NCBI RefSeq assembly: GCF_039536205.1
Contig: NZ_BAAAYL010000001.1
Coordinates: 496,001-560,000, forward strand
Length of the DNA: 64,000 bases
Direction of reading: 5' to 3'
Source of the DNA: Streptomyces sannanensis
GTDB lineage: Bacteria; Actinomycetota; Actinomycetes; Streptomycetales; Streptomycetaceae
The notes beneath the pieces are model-generated. The model worked only from the letters and a program-made list of their open reading frames with translations, did no database searches and had not been told where the DNA came from. Numbering within the stretch: the first letter of the stretch is position 1; the number at the start of each line of letters is the position of its first letter. The position numbers and the translations under genes were made by a program. Below, one piece after another: positions 51,734-62,581 of the stretch.

Positions 51734-54094
51734 GTGGCAGGCAAGCAGGGGAAAAAACGTGAGGTGCGCACGATCGCAGCCCCCTTCACCGTCGCCGCCC
51801 CCGCCGGGGCACGTATCCGGGACCGGCTGCGCATCACGCCCGGGGAGGCGGAGGTCCTGCGTCTGACCGGTGAGCATCTGGGCCGCCATCAACGGGCCGA
51901 TCTCGCCACGCGGGTCCGTATCGGCACGGTGCGGAAGAAGGACACGCGGCGAGCGGAGCGGAAGAAGACGCTCACCGCCGTGTCCTCCTCCCGCTGGGCC
52001 GGGGCCATGACCAGGGCAAGCGAGGACCAGTACCAGCTCTCCCTGCGCTGCCTGTACGACGAACGCGCCTCCCTGCGCCGCGCCGTCCGCACCATCACCC
52101 GGCGTCTGGCTGTCCCGTGCGGCAAGCGCGTGGGCACAACGCGCGGCTACCCGACCCAGGCCGAACGCTTCCAGAAGCAGCGCCGCCTGCAAGGACTCAA
52201 GGCCCGCCTCACGGCCGTGGAAGCGCGTATCGCATCCGGCCGCCCGGCGATCGTGGTCGGCGGCAGGCGCCTGCTCAAGGCCCGGCACAGCCTGGCCGCC
52301 GCGCAGCTCACCGAGCAGGAGTGGCGCAGGCGGTGGGAGGCCGGGCGGCTGTTCCTGACCGCCGACGGCGAGTCCGGGGCCCCGTACGGCAACTACACCA
52401 TCACCGTCGACCCCGAGACGGGCGAGGTGGCGCTGGTGCTGCCGGAGCCGCTGCGGCACCTGGCGAACGCACCACGGGGCCGGTACAGGCTCTCCTGCGC
52501 CGTCACCTTCCACCACGTGCGGGAAGAATGGCTGGACCGCGTCACCGCACACCGGGCCGTGCGCTACGACATCGTCCACGACCCGGCCCGCGACCGCTGG
52601 TACCTGGACGCGTCCTGGTCCGCGGACAAGGCCGCCCTGCCCGCACCGGAGGAGATCCGGGCCTTCGGCGAGAAGCTGCTCGGCGTCGACCTGAACGCCG
52701 ACCACCTGGCCGCGTACATTCTCGACCCGCACGGCAACCCTGTCGGCGAACCCGTCACCGTGCCGATCGACCTCACTGGCTCGACCAGCCAGCGGGACGG
52801 ACGGCTGAGGAATGCGATCTCCGAGCTGATCCGGATTGCCCGCGAGCACGAATGCGCCGGCATCGCAATCGAGGATCTGGGCTTCTACGCCGCCCGCCAG
52901 GTCGGCCGGGAGACCATGGGCCGTGGCGGGCGCGGAAAGCGTTTCCGCCGCACCGTCGCCGGTATTCCCACCGCGAAGTTCCGCGAACGCCTCCGCGGCA
53001 TGGCCTTCCACGCCGGTCTCGTCGTGATCGCCGTCGACCCCGCCTACACCTCCATCTGGGGCGAGCGGTACTGGAAGACCCCGCTCCAGCGGCAGACACA
53101 GACCACCGTCACCAGGCACCACGGCGCCTCGGTGGCCATCGGACGACGCGCCCTCGGACACCGAATCCGGCGTCGGCCAGGTGTGACCGCCCACGACCAG
53201 AGGATCGTGGCGCGGAGAGCTACCGGCCAGACCGCATTCATCCCGAGGGCGCGTGGGACCGCGAGCCCACCCAGGACAGCGAGCACGCCAAACACAGGCG
53301 GCAACACTCGACCGCGCCCAGGTGGACACCGACTCGCGCTGTTCCCAGACCCCGAAGACCGTTCGCGGGGTCACCGGACACCATGTCCGGTATCAGTCGA
53401 TTCGGCCAACACTGGCCAACATCGCCAGGAACGGTCAGCAGCCACCGCAGTTGTAGTAGAGCACGTCCCAGTGGTTGCCCTCGTCGGCGTAGATGTTGCC
53501 GGAGCCGGACCGGTACTGGGGCGCGCCGTCGCCGCGCAGGCCGATGTAAGCGAAGTTGCCCTTGATGTAGTTGGTGACGCAGGTGCTCTTTCCGTAGTCG
53601 AGTTTGTAACCGTTCCAGTGCGAGTAGGTGCCGCTGGCGTGCCCGGTCTCGGTGCCGCCGGTGATGTTCAGCGCGCAGCCGGAAGCACCCTTGAGGGTCT
53701 GGGCGCCCTGGGCGGTGGCGAGGTTGAGCTGTTCGAAGGACGTGCAGGTCGAATTGTTGCGGTTGGAGCAGTTACCGGAGGACGACCAGGTGATACCGAC
53801 CTGACGGAACATCGAGGTGGCGGTGGCGTGGGAAATCTTGGTGACGGCGAGGGGCTGGACACCGTTCTGGGCGGCGAACGCGTCGCCCGCGCCGCCCAGA
53901 AGTGCCAGCCCGGGGGCGACAGTGAGTGCGAGGGCCGTGAGGGCAGAGCGGATCTTCATGCTGGGACCTCCTGCGATCGGGCCGTACGTCGTGTGGGTCG
54001 GCGGTGCAGGTGGTGCAAGGAGATAGTGCCCGAGGTCTACGCGCGTCCGCCAGAGGCCGGGCGACGTTTCGTAGCGGCGAAAACTGAGTCCTGA
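51734..54094 (+). CDS. tnpB: TnpB-like RNA-guided nuclease, with read-through tail
   Basis: TnpB homology covers about 51734-53400. The RuvC-type catalytic residues are Asp in LLGVDLNADHLAAYIL, Glu in GIAIEDLGFYAARQ and Asp in VVIAVDPAYTSIWGERYW. The zinc finger of classic TnpB (Cys4 after the YTS motif) is absent, as in the TnpB-related proteins of streptomycetes. No tnpA is next to it. The frame has no stop until 54094, adding about 230 residues that overlap the secreted protein gene on the other strand and look random. The original stop was therefore probably lost or the element's 3' end is damaged. GTG 51734. Confidence 0.75.
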   Translation: MAGKQGKKREVRTIAAPFTVAAPAGARIRDRLRITPGEAEVLRLTGEHLGRHQRADLATRVRIGTVRKKDTRRAERKKTLTAVSSSRWAGAMTRASEDQYQLSLRCLYDERASLRRAVRTITRRLAVPCGKRVGTTRGYPTQAERFQKQRRLQGLKARLTAVEARIASGRPAIVVGGRRLLKARHSLAAAQLTEQEWRRRWEAGRLFLTADGESGAPYGNYTITVDPETGEVALVLPEPLRHLANAPRGRYRLSCAVTFHHVREEWLDRVTAHRAVRYDIVHDPARDRWYLDASWSADKAALPAPEEIRAFGEKLLGVDLNADHLAAYILDPHGNPVGEPVTVPIDLTGSTSQRDGRLRNAISELIRIAREHECAGIAIEDLGFYAARQVGRETMGRGGRGKRFRRTVAGIPTAKFRERLRGMAFHAGLVVIAVDPAYTSIWGERYWKTPLQRQTQTTVTRHHGASVAIGRRALGHRIRRRPGVTAHDQRIVARRATGQTAFIPRARGTASPPRTASTPNTGGNTRPRPGGHRLALFPDPEDRSRGHRTPCPVSVDSANTGQHRQERSAATAVVVEHVPVVALVGVDVAGAGPVLGRAVAAQADVSEVALDVVGDAGALSVVEFVTVPVRVGAAGVPGLGAAGDVQRAAGSTLEGLGALGGGEVELFEGRAGRIVAVGAVTGGRPGDTDLTEHRGGGGVGNLGDGEGLDTVLGGERVARAAQKCQPGGDSECEGREGRADLHAGTSCDRAVRRVGRRCRWCKEIVPEVYARPPEAGRRFVAAKTES
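53435..53959 (-). CDS. Secreted protein with a peptidase-like Zn-site motif
   Basis: A 174-residue protein from ATG 53959 with AGGAGG upstream. Residues 1-29 are a signal peptide (ALTALALTVAPGLALLGGAG, cut after DAFAA). The mature part has six Cys (GNCSNRNNSTCTSFEQLN, GCALNIT, STCVTNYI, NCGGC). The motif GTETGHASGTYSHWNGYKLD resembles the His/Asp zinc site of M15-type peptidoglycan peptidases. I cannot confirm catalysis. It was probably present before the TnpB element inserted 3' of it. Confidence 0.8.
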   Translation of the reverse strand: MKIRSALTALALTVAPGLALLGGAGDAFAAQNGVQPLAVTKISHATATSMFRQVGITWSSSGNCSNRNNSTCTSFEQLNLATAQGAQTLKGASGCALNITGGTETGHASGTYSHWNGYKLDYGKSTCVTNYIKGNFAYIGLRGDGAPQYRSGSGNIYADEGNHWDVLYYNCGGC

Positions 54095-54291
54095 CTGCCG
54101 CGGGGCCTCCGCAGCGGGGCCCGGTACGCCCGCGGGAGTACGTCTTGGGCGTCTTGGCCGCAGGCCCCACAGCCGAGGCGGCGGCCACGGCCGTGCAAGT
54201 TCCAGTTGTTTCGCCCGTCGGCATCGGTGCCGCTGGGGATGGCGATCCGCCGGTGATCAGCGGGGGGACGGACGGGAGCGCGCAGGCCGGC

Positions 54292-54608
54292 TCAGGCGCG
54301 AGCGCAAGCGGGGCATCCCGGTAGGTCACCTCGACCTGGGAGACGGTGAAGCCGAACCGCTCAGTGGCGGGCAGAACGGCCAGTGGGTCGCCGCCGGGGT
54401 GGACGCCCCGAACAGCGCCGCAGCCCGAGCACGCCAGGTGCTGGTGGGGGCGGTGGGCATTCGGGTCGTAGCGCTTGGCGCGGCCGTCGGTGGCCACCTC
54501 GATCACCTCGCCGAGCAGGACGAGCTCACCGAGGGTGTTGCAGACGGTCCCGCGTCCGACGACCACTGCTTCTCGTCCACTGCTTCTCGTCGACGGGGCC
54601 GAGGTCAC
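54292..54608 (-). pseudogene. Truncated Fur-family (CatR/PerR-like) regulator
   Basis: The frame from GTG 54608 lacks the first half of the DNA-binding domain: it starts SSGREAVVVGRGTVCNTLGE instead of a complete winged helix. The remainder is normal (GRAKRYDPNAHRPHQHLACS, CGAVRGVHPGGDP, RFGFTVSQVEVTYRD). Near 54315 a frameshift moves the last metal-binding pair CPACARA to another frame, which ends at 54292. CatR-type repressors control catalase genes, and this one is divergent from katG. With both ends damaged it should be inactive, so katG may be unrepressed. Confidence 0.7.
54563..54590. repeat. 14-bp tandem duplication at the catR truncation point
   Basis: CCACTGCTTCTCGT occurs twice head to tail (54563-54576 and 54577-54590), exactly where the DNA-binding part of the catR-like gene is missing. 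It looks like a scar of the deletion or of a short insertion. Confidence 0.55.
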
Positions 54609-54655
54609 CTACTGTGGACTGTGCCTGGATTGTTCCACCGCCCTGAGCTCCATGA

Positions 54656-56908
<2,253 letters not shown>

Positions 56909-57191
56909 CCATGACGTCCAGGTCGGCCCGACCCGGCCGACCTGGACGTCCTCAGTCCGAAGGCTCTCGACACCGCTCGCCTCCGGTGCGCCGTCGCACT
57001 CACGTGCGAGGGCCGGTTCGGACCCCGCCGGTGGCGCAGGGCGGCGGCGGTGATGGCGTGGGGCCGCACTCGGTCGGCGGCAGCACCGCCGGAGGTATGG
57101 GAGTGCGTCGCGGAGGTCCCGCCCGGCCAGGTCACAGTGATGGTGACACCTGCGAGATCCATTGTCAGGTGCCCACCCGACAGGGGGCACC

Positions 57192-58346
57192 TCAATCGCT
57201 CACCTCCGGCGTCGCCTGGCGGCTCCACGAGAGATGGCTGGGGTGCGGGGTGGGCGCGCGGCGGATGGCGATGAGGGCGATGTCGTCGCCGAGGCTCCCT
57301 CTGGTGTGGGCGAGCAGGTCCCGCTGGATGTGTTGAAGCAGGGCTTCGGGGGATTTGTCGGACCACTGGGCGGCGCGTTCCGCGAACGGGTAGAAGACGC
57401 CGTCGCGGTCGCGAGCCTCGATGACGCCGTCGGTGTAGAGGAGCAGGGTGTTGCCGGAGTCGAAGGGCAGCACGTCGAGGGTGTGGTCGTCCGGGTCGGT
57501 GAGGCCGACGCCCAGTGGGGGTGCGGGGTGCAGGTTCGGGACGGTCACGGTGTTATCCAGACCGAGCAACAAGGGCGCCGGGTGGCCGCAGCTGGTCATT
57601 CGGATGACGGGTTCGTCGTCGGGGATCTCCAGCAGGACAGCGGTGACGAAGCGTTCCCCGGCCTCATCCTCCGGTTCGAAGTCGGCCAGGTAGCGGGTCA
57701 CGCTGCGTCCCAGGGCAGCGGCCATCTGGGGCAGGGCGGCGTGCTGGTGAGCGGCCTCGCGGAAGGCGCCGAGCAGGAGGGCGGCCTCGCCGATGGCGGG
57801 CAGCCCCTTGCCCTGTACGTCGCCGATCATCACACGCACTGCGCTGTCGGTGCGGGCGGCGGCGTACAGGTCGCCGCCGATCTCGGCCTCCTCCTCGGCG
57901 GACAGATAGAGGCAGGCGAGCTGCAGCGGGCCGAGCCTGCTGGGCAGTGGCCACAGCAGGGCGTGCTGAGCGGCCTCGGCGACCGACCGCACCTGGGCCA
58001 GCTGGCGTCTGTGCCAACGGCGCGCCACAGAGAAGAACACGATCAGCAAGGAGAGCACCACGAGGGCGAGCACCTGTACCAGCAGGTTCTGCGAGTACTG
58101 CACGCCGAGGCGCCAGCCGATGTACGCCTGCGCCGCCACGGCCAGGGCTCCGATGCCGCCCGTCGTCCAGGGCCCGGCGAACGACGCGGCGATCGCGGGC
58201 GCGATCACCAGCAGGGGGCCGAGGACGATGTTGGGGGTCGCTATGTCCACGACCGTGATCAACACGATGAGCGCGACCGGGAGCACCAGCAACGCATGGA
58301 CCGGCCGTAGCTGCCCCATCCCGGCAAAGCGCCGCCTGGAAGCCAT
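57192..58346 (-). CDS. Membrane-bound PP2C/SpoIIE-type serine phosphatase
   Basis: About 384 residues. Residues 10-115 contain five to six transmembrane helices (VHALLVLPVALIVLITVVDI, VLALVVLSLLIVFFSV). A SpoIIE domain follows with EEEAEIGGDLYAAARTDSAV, VMIGDVQGKGLPAIGEAALL, MTSCGHPAPLLLG, LLLYTDGVIEARDRDGVFYP and GSLGDDIALIAIRR, including the metal-binding Asp residues. It should dephosphorylate anti-anti-sigma factors in a stress-sigma switch. No anti-sigma partner is adjacent. Start ATG 58346; GTG 58355 is possible. The 283-base gap after katG holds no supported gene. Confidence 0.88.
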   Translation of the reverse strand: MASRRRFAGMGQLRPVHALLVLPVALIVLITVVDIATPNIVLGPLLVIAPAIAASFAGPWTTGGIGALAVAAQAYIGWRLGVQYSQNLLVQVLALVVLSLLIVFFSVARRWHRRQLAQVRSVAEAAQHALLWPLPSRLGPLQLACLYLSAEEEAEIGGDLYAAARTDSAVRVMIGDVQGKGLPAIGEAALLLGAFREAAHQHAALPQMAAALGRSVTRYLADFEPEDEAGERFVTAVLLEIPDDEPVIRMTSCGHPAPLLLGLDNTVTVPNLHPAPPLGVGLTDPDDHTLDVLPFDSGNTLLLYTDGVIEARDRDGVFYPFAERAAQWSDKSPEALLQHIQRDLLAHTRGSLGDDIALIAIRRAPTPHPSHLSWSRQATPEVSD

Positions 58347-58389
58347 GTCTTCCACAGTGCACCCACCCAGGGCGGTTAGCGAGAGAAGC

Positions 58390-58612
58390 CAACGCACCAC
58401 CGTGCCGGACGCTGAGGCACAGCCGGCCCCGGACCCGCTGCAGCGTGACCTCCCCGCGAACGCGCTCGACGAGCGCTGGTGCGGCGACATCACCCATATC
58501 CAGGTCGGCAGCGCATGACTGTATCTCGCCTGCGTGATCGACCTCCGCAGCCGCCGGGTACTGGGCTGGCCGATGGCCTCCCACATGCGCACCAAGCCGG
58601 TCATCCGGTCCG
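58390..58612 (+). pseudogene. IS3-family OrfB fragment with internal stop
   Basis: The frame reads LPANALDERWCGDITHIQVG, a TGA stop, then LYLACVIDLRSRRVLGWPMA and SHMRTKPVI. This is the segment of an IS3-type OrfB around its first catalytic Asp (WxGDITHI). It differs from the OrfB inside folD, so it is from another element. Both ends are missing. Confidence 0.7.
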
Positions 58613-58762
58613 CGGGACGGGGAGCGACTGGATAGGGCGAGGAGGCGGCGGACGGACCCCGGCTGCGCCGCGCCCGGTCAATCCCGGGTCGACGCCGGCC
58701 GGGGTCGGTGGGAGCGCTGGGAGCATGGGAGCGGGAGAGGGCTCCCATTCTGCTCCGGAAAC

Positions 58763-58796
58763 GCTTCAGGGGCCGTTCGAAAACGGCCCCTGAAGC
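58763..58796 (-). terminator. Perfect 15-bp hairpin next to the tRNA-Pro fragment
   Basis: GCTTCAGGGGCCGTT (58763-58777) pairs with AACGGCCCCTGAAGC (58782-58796) across a CGAA loop. Relative to the tRNA fragment (minus strand, 3' end at 58809) it lies 12 bases downstream, the normal place for a tRNA terminator. Confidence 0.85.
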
Positions 58797-58808
58797 GCGA
58801 CATCACCA

Positions 58809-58848
58809 TCGGGACGACAGGATTTGAAGCTGCGACCCCTTGACCCCC
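58809..58848 (-). other. 3' half of a tRNA-Pro gene: probable attachment-site scar
   Basis: Read on the minus strand, 40 bases match the anticodon-loop-to-3'-end half of tRNA-Pro: GGGGGTCAAGGGGTCGCAG then CTTCAAATCCTGTCGTCCCGA. The T-arm and acceptor side are present with one change (AGCTTC for AGGTTC); the 5' half is absent. Integrative elements of actinomycetes use the 3' half of tRNA genes as attB and leave such copies. The remnant with its terminator suggests a past integration boundary at this point. Confidence 0.75.
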
Positions 58849-58852
58849 GGCA

Positions 58853-59071
58853 ATGCGGTCGATCAGGCCTTGGAGCCCTGAACGGCAGTCCGCGCCCATA
58901 CGGCGCAGTCAAAGCCCGTACGACGCATCTCAGGGGATTCGCCGTCCCCTGCGGCACTCTCCGGAGGCCCTGAAAGTTCTGCGCCTCCTTGAAGGGGGGC
59001 GAGGCGACGTGCCCGATGCTCGACCAGCCTGGGCTCTGTCCCGTGGATCATGATCGGGTACCGCAACGTGC
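58853..59071. other. Intergenic stretch after the tRNA-Pro fragment
   Basis: No gene or strong hairpin is visible. Together with the doubtful small frame at 59072-59281 it separates the scar from the membrane protein gene. Confidence 0.35.
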
Positions 59072-59281
59072 TCACTGTCTCGGCGGCGGATTGGACCGGT
59101 CCGGCAGGTTTCGGCCGACGGCTTTGGTGTGTTGTCGAGCCTGATCGGTAACGGCTGAATGCGGTGACCTGGCCGGCTGTGGGGCCGTGTACTGCTCCCG
59201 TGCATCAAGTAGCTCGTCCCAGTGCTCCGCTGCCCCTGCGCAGGCGGAATCCAGAGCTTTGCGGGCATGCAATGCGTCCAT
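59072..59281 (-). CDS. Possible small helical protein
   Basis: A 69-residue frame from ATG 59281 (GGATCCT upstream). It reads MDALHARKALDSACAGAAEH, WDELLDAREQYTAPQPARSP and ends in a basic Pro-rich tail. The N-terminal helix looks protein-like, but there is no family resemblance and the ribosome site is weak. It is divergent from the gene at 59293 with only 11 bases between starts, which counts against it. Confidence 0.25.
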   Translation of the reverse strand: MDALHARKALDSACAGAAEHWDELLDAREQYTAPQPARSPHSAVTDQARQHTKAVGRNLPDRSNPPPRQ

Positions 59282-59292
59282 AGGATCCGGCC

Positions 59293-60114
59293 ATGTCGAT
59301 CACGCCTTCCATACCCGTCCTCCGCGGCAGCAAGGACACCGATCTCCGCGCCCTGGACGAGGAATTGATCCTGCGCCGAGCGCACCAGGAGTACCACATT
59401 CCCCTCGCGGCGATCGCACTCGTCCACGCCGAGCGGCGGGCCGTCGAGGTCAGGCTCACGGCACCCACCGGGACCGCGCCGACCGTCTACCGGATCGAAG
59501 ACGTCAGCGAGGCCGCCGCCACCGCCTTCGCCGAGTCCGTGAACGCCGTGCTTCCGCCGGCCGCCGAGGGCGCCGCCGCGGTCGACGGCTCCACCCTCGT
59601 CACCACCCGCACCGTCGAGCGCGAGCCCGAGACCCCGAGGGAGGCGTTCCGGCGGCGGGTCAAGTGGTTCCTGGTGGGCTCCGTACTCGCGATCGTCGCG
59701 ATGAGCGTGCTCGTCTCGGTCGTCGTGCACCCCGTCATGATGATCTTCGTCTGGATCTCGGGCGGCGTCGGCTTCCCGTTCGCGGGCGCGGTTGCGTCGC
59801 TGACCCCGTCGCTCGTCGAGCGCTGGCGCCTGCCCCGGCACGGCATCACGGTGACGGCGGACTACGCCCACATCGCCGCCGAGCCGAGCCTCTACCTGTA
59901 CGCGGACCTGGACGGGCACACGCGGACGTACTTCGACACGAGCGGCCGCCTCCGTATCGAGATCAGCTACGACCCGCGTGATCCCAGCAAGGTGGTCCGC
60001 GCCGACGGCAAGGGGCGATGGGGACAGACGATTCTCCTCCTGATGGCGGGCGGCATCGCCCTGCTCGCCCTCGTCGCGTTCTTCGCTACCCCCTTCATGG
60101 ACCCCGGCGTGTAG
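59293..60114 (+). CDS. Membrane protein of unknown family
   Basis: A 273-residue protein. Residues 1-110 look cytoplasmic with a beta/helix mix (RALDEELILRRAHQEYHIPL, VEVRLTAPTGTAPTVYRIED). Two helices lie near 135-175 (WFLVGSVLAIVAMSVLVSVV, MMIFVWISGGVGFPFAGAV) and one near 250-267 (ILLLMAGGIALLALVAFF), with a second soluble part between (GITVTADYAHIAAEPSLYLY). I do not recognise the family. Start ATG 59293. A terminator follows at 60135. Confidence 0.8.
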   Translation: MSITPSIPVLRGSKDTDLRALDEELILRRAHQEYHIPLAAIALVHAERRAVEVRLTAPTGTAPTVYRIEDVSEAAATAFAESVNAVLPPAAEGAAAVDGSTLVTTRTVEREPETPREAFRRRVKWFLVGSVLAIVAMSVLVSVVVHPVMMIFVWISGGVGFPFAGAVASLTPSLVERWRLPRHGITVTADYAHIAAEPSLYLYADLDGHTRTYFDTSGRLRIEISYDPRDPSKVVRADGKGRWGQTILLLMAGGIALLALVAFFATPFMDPGV

Positions 60115-60134
60115 AACGGTCCCGCCTGTACGTC

Positions 60135-60168
60135 CCCTCCGGGCGGGTGCCACGGCCCGCCCGGAGGG
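60135..60168 (+). terminator. 13-bp hairpin after the membrane protein gene
   Basis: CCCTCCGGGCGGG (60135-60147) pairs with CCCGCCCGGAGGG (60156-60168) across an eight-base loop, 20 bases after the stop at 60114. The following 285 bases to 60453 hold no gene that I can support. Confidence 0.85.
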
Positions 60169-60453
60169 AGCCCCCGGGCACTGACACGCTCTCGCCGCAC
60201 CAGCTGACCCCACGGTCCTCGTAGCGGCCATCAACGAATGACTCCGACCCGCACATTCGATACACGCCCCACAGGGTTGATCGAATACTCCCCGGTCCCG
60301 TCCGGCGCTTCCGTACCGTCGGCCAAGGCTACGACCACGGCCTCGACACCCTTGCACGCAGCTACGGAGTCGACGTGGCCGACTGCGGCCGTCGGGTCGG
60401 ACGACGGACGGAAACGTCAGGCGGCGGACGGGGGTGTCATTCGCCGGGTCTCG

Positions 60454-60975
60454 CTACCAGCCGGCCTTTACCCCGTTGTAGGCCTTACGGCAGTCGGCGT
60501 TGGTGGCCTGTTCGGCGAGCTTCTGCATGGCGTTCTGCCAGACCTTCTTGGCCACCTTCTCCAACTCCCGTGTCTGGGCAGGGACGTTCGGGGCGTACTT
60601 CCTGATCGTCCCGATGGCGGAGGTGGTGAACTTGTTGCACACCGGTCCGGAGGCGTTCCGGTAGCGGGTGTCCAGGTCCGTGGCCACCGCTTGGCCGTTC
60701 TTGGTGGCCCAGTTGTTCCAGGCCGCGCACGCCTCCTGGGTGAAGGCCTGCTGGTCGGCCTCGCTCAGGTTCACGACCTCGACCATCATGGCGTTCTGGA
60801 CCTTGTCGGGGACCGTGAAGTCCGTGACGGGGAACTTGTCGAGGGTGGTGAGCAGCGCCTCCTGACACGCGGCCGGCAGCGGGGCCGCCTGCGCGGAGAC
60901 GGGGAAGGACAGGGCGGAGGCGGACAGGAGAGCCGCGGTGAGGACCGTGCGCTGGACGGTACGCGAGAGGGTCAT
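60454..60975 (-). CDS. Secreted protein of unknown function
   Basis: A 173-residue protein from ATG 60975 with AGGAG 11 bases upstream. Residues 1-31 are a signal peptide (TVLTAALLSASALSFPVSAQ, cut near AQAA). The mature part is helical with four Cys (PAACQEALL, EACAAWNNW, GPVCNKF, NADCRKAYNG) that may form two disulfides. No catalytic motif or known family is evident. It ends NGVKAGW. Confidence 0.75.
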   Translation of the reverse strand: MTLSRTVQRTVLTAALLSASALSFPVSAQAAPLPAACQEALLTTLDKFPVTDFTVPDKVQNAMMVEVVNLSEADQQAFTQEACAAWNNWATKNGQAVATDLDTRYRNASGPVCNKFTTSAIGTIRKYAPNVPAQTRELEKVAKKVWQNAMQKLAEQATNADCRKAYNGVKAGW

Positions 60976-61100
60976 GGGGGTGGTGCTCCTTGCATGAAGA
61001 ATGTGTTGGTCCGGGCATGAATCAACGCCCGGTTACAGAACGATGACCGGCTCCCGCAGGTCACGGCGGCTGTCCGGCCGGATGGCCGGTGGCCCGCCGG

Positions 61101-61970
61101 TCAGGTGGGGCCTACGCGCTGTGCGGCTGCTTCGGGCTCCGTCGTGTGCGCGGGCGTGCCCGCGTTCACGCCGGGCCCGGAGCGGTCTGGGGTGCGGCGC
61201 CTTCGTTCCGGTGGGAGGGCGTCGCGGGTACGCCGACGGAAGACCATGAACGCGGCCAGCGCCGCCCCCATGAGCCAGAGCAACTGGATCGCGAGGCCCT
61301 GGGCCACCGGCGCGGTGGAGAAGGCCGCGGACATGCTGGCCTGCACGGCTCCGTACGACGGCAGAAAGCGCACGATGGCGCTGTCCGACCCGGAGCTCGA
61401 CAGGGGGTTCTGCAGGGCGACGTCGATGATGCTGATCATCAGGATGGCGAACATGCCCTCCACCTCACGGCGGAGCACCGAGCCGAAGACCACTCCGAGC
61501 GCGCCGTAGGTCAGGGCGGCGCAGAACAGCGCGGCAGCGAGCATGAGGGGCCGTCGGGGGGACCAGGCGAAGCCGGCGGCGGCCGTGGCGTACGCGGCGA
61601 CGGCGGCGCAGACCAGCGTGAGCGCGGAGAGCTTGGCGAGGACCAGGTGGTGACGCGGGTACCCCGCCATGGCCAGGCGCCGGTCGAAGGCACCGCCCGT
61701 GAAGGTGGCGGCGAACATCATGAACCCAGCGATCAGGGTGACCGCGTTGAGCGCGCCGGTGATCTGGGTCAGGTGATTGCCGGGCGGGTTCAGGACCTCG
61801 TCCGTGGCCCGCAGCCGGAACGGCGCCGGCCGGTCGGGAATGGTCACGTAGGCCAAGGCGATCCATACGGGGATGTACAGCACCACCAGCAGCATCGCGA
61901 ACCGGTTGCGGGCGTGACCGATCAGCGCGTACCGGGAGGCCGTGGTGAACAGGGACCAGTGCCGCCTCAT
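61101..61970 (-). CDS. ABC transporter permease (ABC-2 type)
   Basis: A 289-residue membrane protein with six helices (AMLLVVLYIPVWIALAYVTI, LIAGFMMFAATFTGGAFDRR, LVCAAVAAYATAAAGF, LMLAAALFCAALTYGALGVV, and two more). A long tail from about 260 is Arg/Pro-rich. ATG 61970 overlaps the ATPase stop by four bases, so the two are coupled parts of one exporter. Substrate unknown. Confidence 0.85.
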   Translation of the reverse strand: MRRHWSLFTTASRYALIGHARNRFAMLLVVLYIPVWIALAYVTIPDRPAPFRLRATDEVLNPPGNHLTQITGALNAVTLIAGFMMFAATFTGGAFDRRLAMAGYPRHHLVLAKLSALTLVCAAVAAYATAAAGFAWSPRRPLMLAAALFCAALTYGALGVVFGSVLRREVEGMFAILMISIIDVALQNPLSSSGSDSAIVRFLPSYGAVQASMSAAFSTAPVAQGLAIQLLWLMGAALAAFMVFRRRTRDALPPERRRRTPDRSGPGVNAGTPAHTTEPEAAAQRVGPT

Positions 61971-62581
61971 GCCGCCGCCTCCGCGCACCGGTCCTGGCGG
62001 TGGAGGCGCCCGTCCTCCAGACGCCACAGCACGTCCAACCGCTCGATGTCGTACGCCAGGTGCGAGACGACCAGCACCGAGCGCCCGGCGTCGCGCAGCC
62101 TTGTCGCCAGCTTCCAGAAGCGCTGATACGTCTCCCAGTCGAAGCCCTGGTAGGGCTCGTCCAGCAGCAGCACGTCCGGGTCGTGCATGAGCGCAAGGGT
62201 CAGGTTCAGCTTCTGCCGTGAGCCCCCGCTGAGCAGACCCGCACGCTGGTCGAGGTACTCGGTGAAGGCCAGGGTCTCCATCACTTCCTCGGCGCGCCGC
62301 AGGTCCGCGAGCCCGAAGGCGTGCCGGAAGAAGTCCAGGTGCTGGCGGACGGTGAAGGAGTCGTCCAGGACCACGGACTGCGGGCAGTAGCCGAACCTGC
62401 CGCTGTGGTGCACCGAGCCCCGGTCCGGCCTGAGTTCACCGGAGAGGATCCTCAGCAGCGTCGTCTTGCCGGCGCCGTTCTCCCCGACGATCCCGGCGAG
62501 GACCCCGGGCCGCATCTGGAGGTCGACGCCCCGTAGAACGGCGTGCTGCCGGTAGGAGTGGTGCACATCTGTGACGTCCAT
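61967..62581 (-). CDS. ABC transporter ATP-binding protein
   Basis: A 204-residue ATPase. Walker A is GENGAGKTT, the Q-loop GYCPQSVVLD, the signature LSGGSRQKLNLTLALMHD (LSGGS rather than LSGGQ) and Walker B VLLLDEPYQGFD. His in VSHLAYD is the switch. ATG 62581 follows GGAG. Short exporter ATPases of this type carry drugs or lantibiotics, or control membrane lipids, together with one permease. The permease follows immediately. Confidence 0.9.
   Translation of the reverse strand: MDVTDVHHSYRQHAVLRGVDLQMRPGVLAGIVGENGAGKTTLLRILSGELRPDRGSVHHSGRFGYCPQSVVLDDSFTVRQHLDFFRHAFGLADLRRAEEVMETLAFTEYLDQRAGLLSGGSRQKLNLTLALMHDPDVLLLDEPYQGFDWETYQRFWKLATRLRDAGRSVLVVSHLAYDIERLDVLWRLEDGRLHRQDRCAEAAA

Noticed and set aside
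57000..57162. A minus-strand frame from ATG 57162 (MDLAGVTITVTWPGG).
   Set aside because: The frame continues antisense into katG with no stop at a sensible length and no homology is recognised.
60238..60453. A plus-strand frame upstream of the secreted protein's 3' end.
   Set aside because: Thr/Ser/Pro-rich with no domain; it continues antisense to the secreted protein gene.
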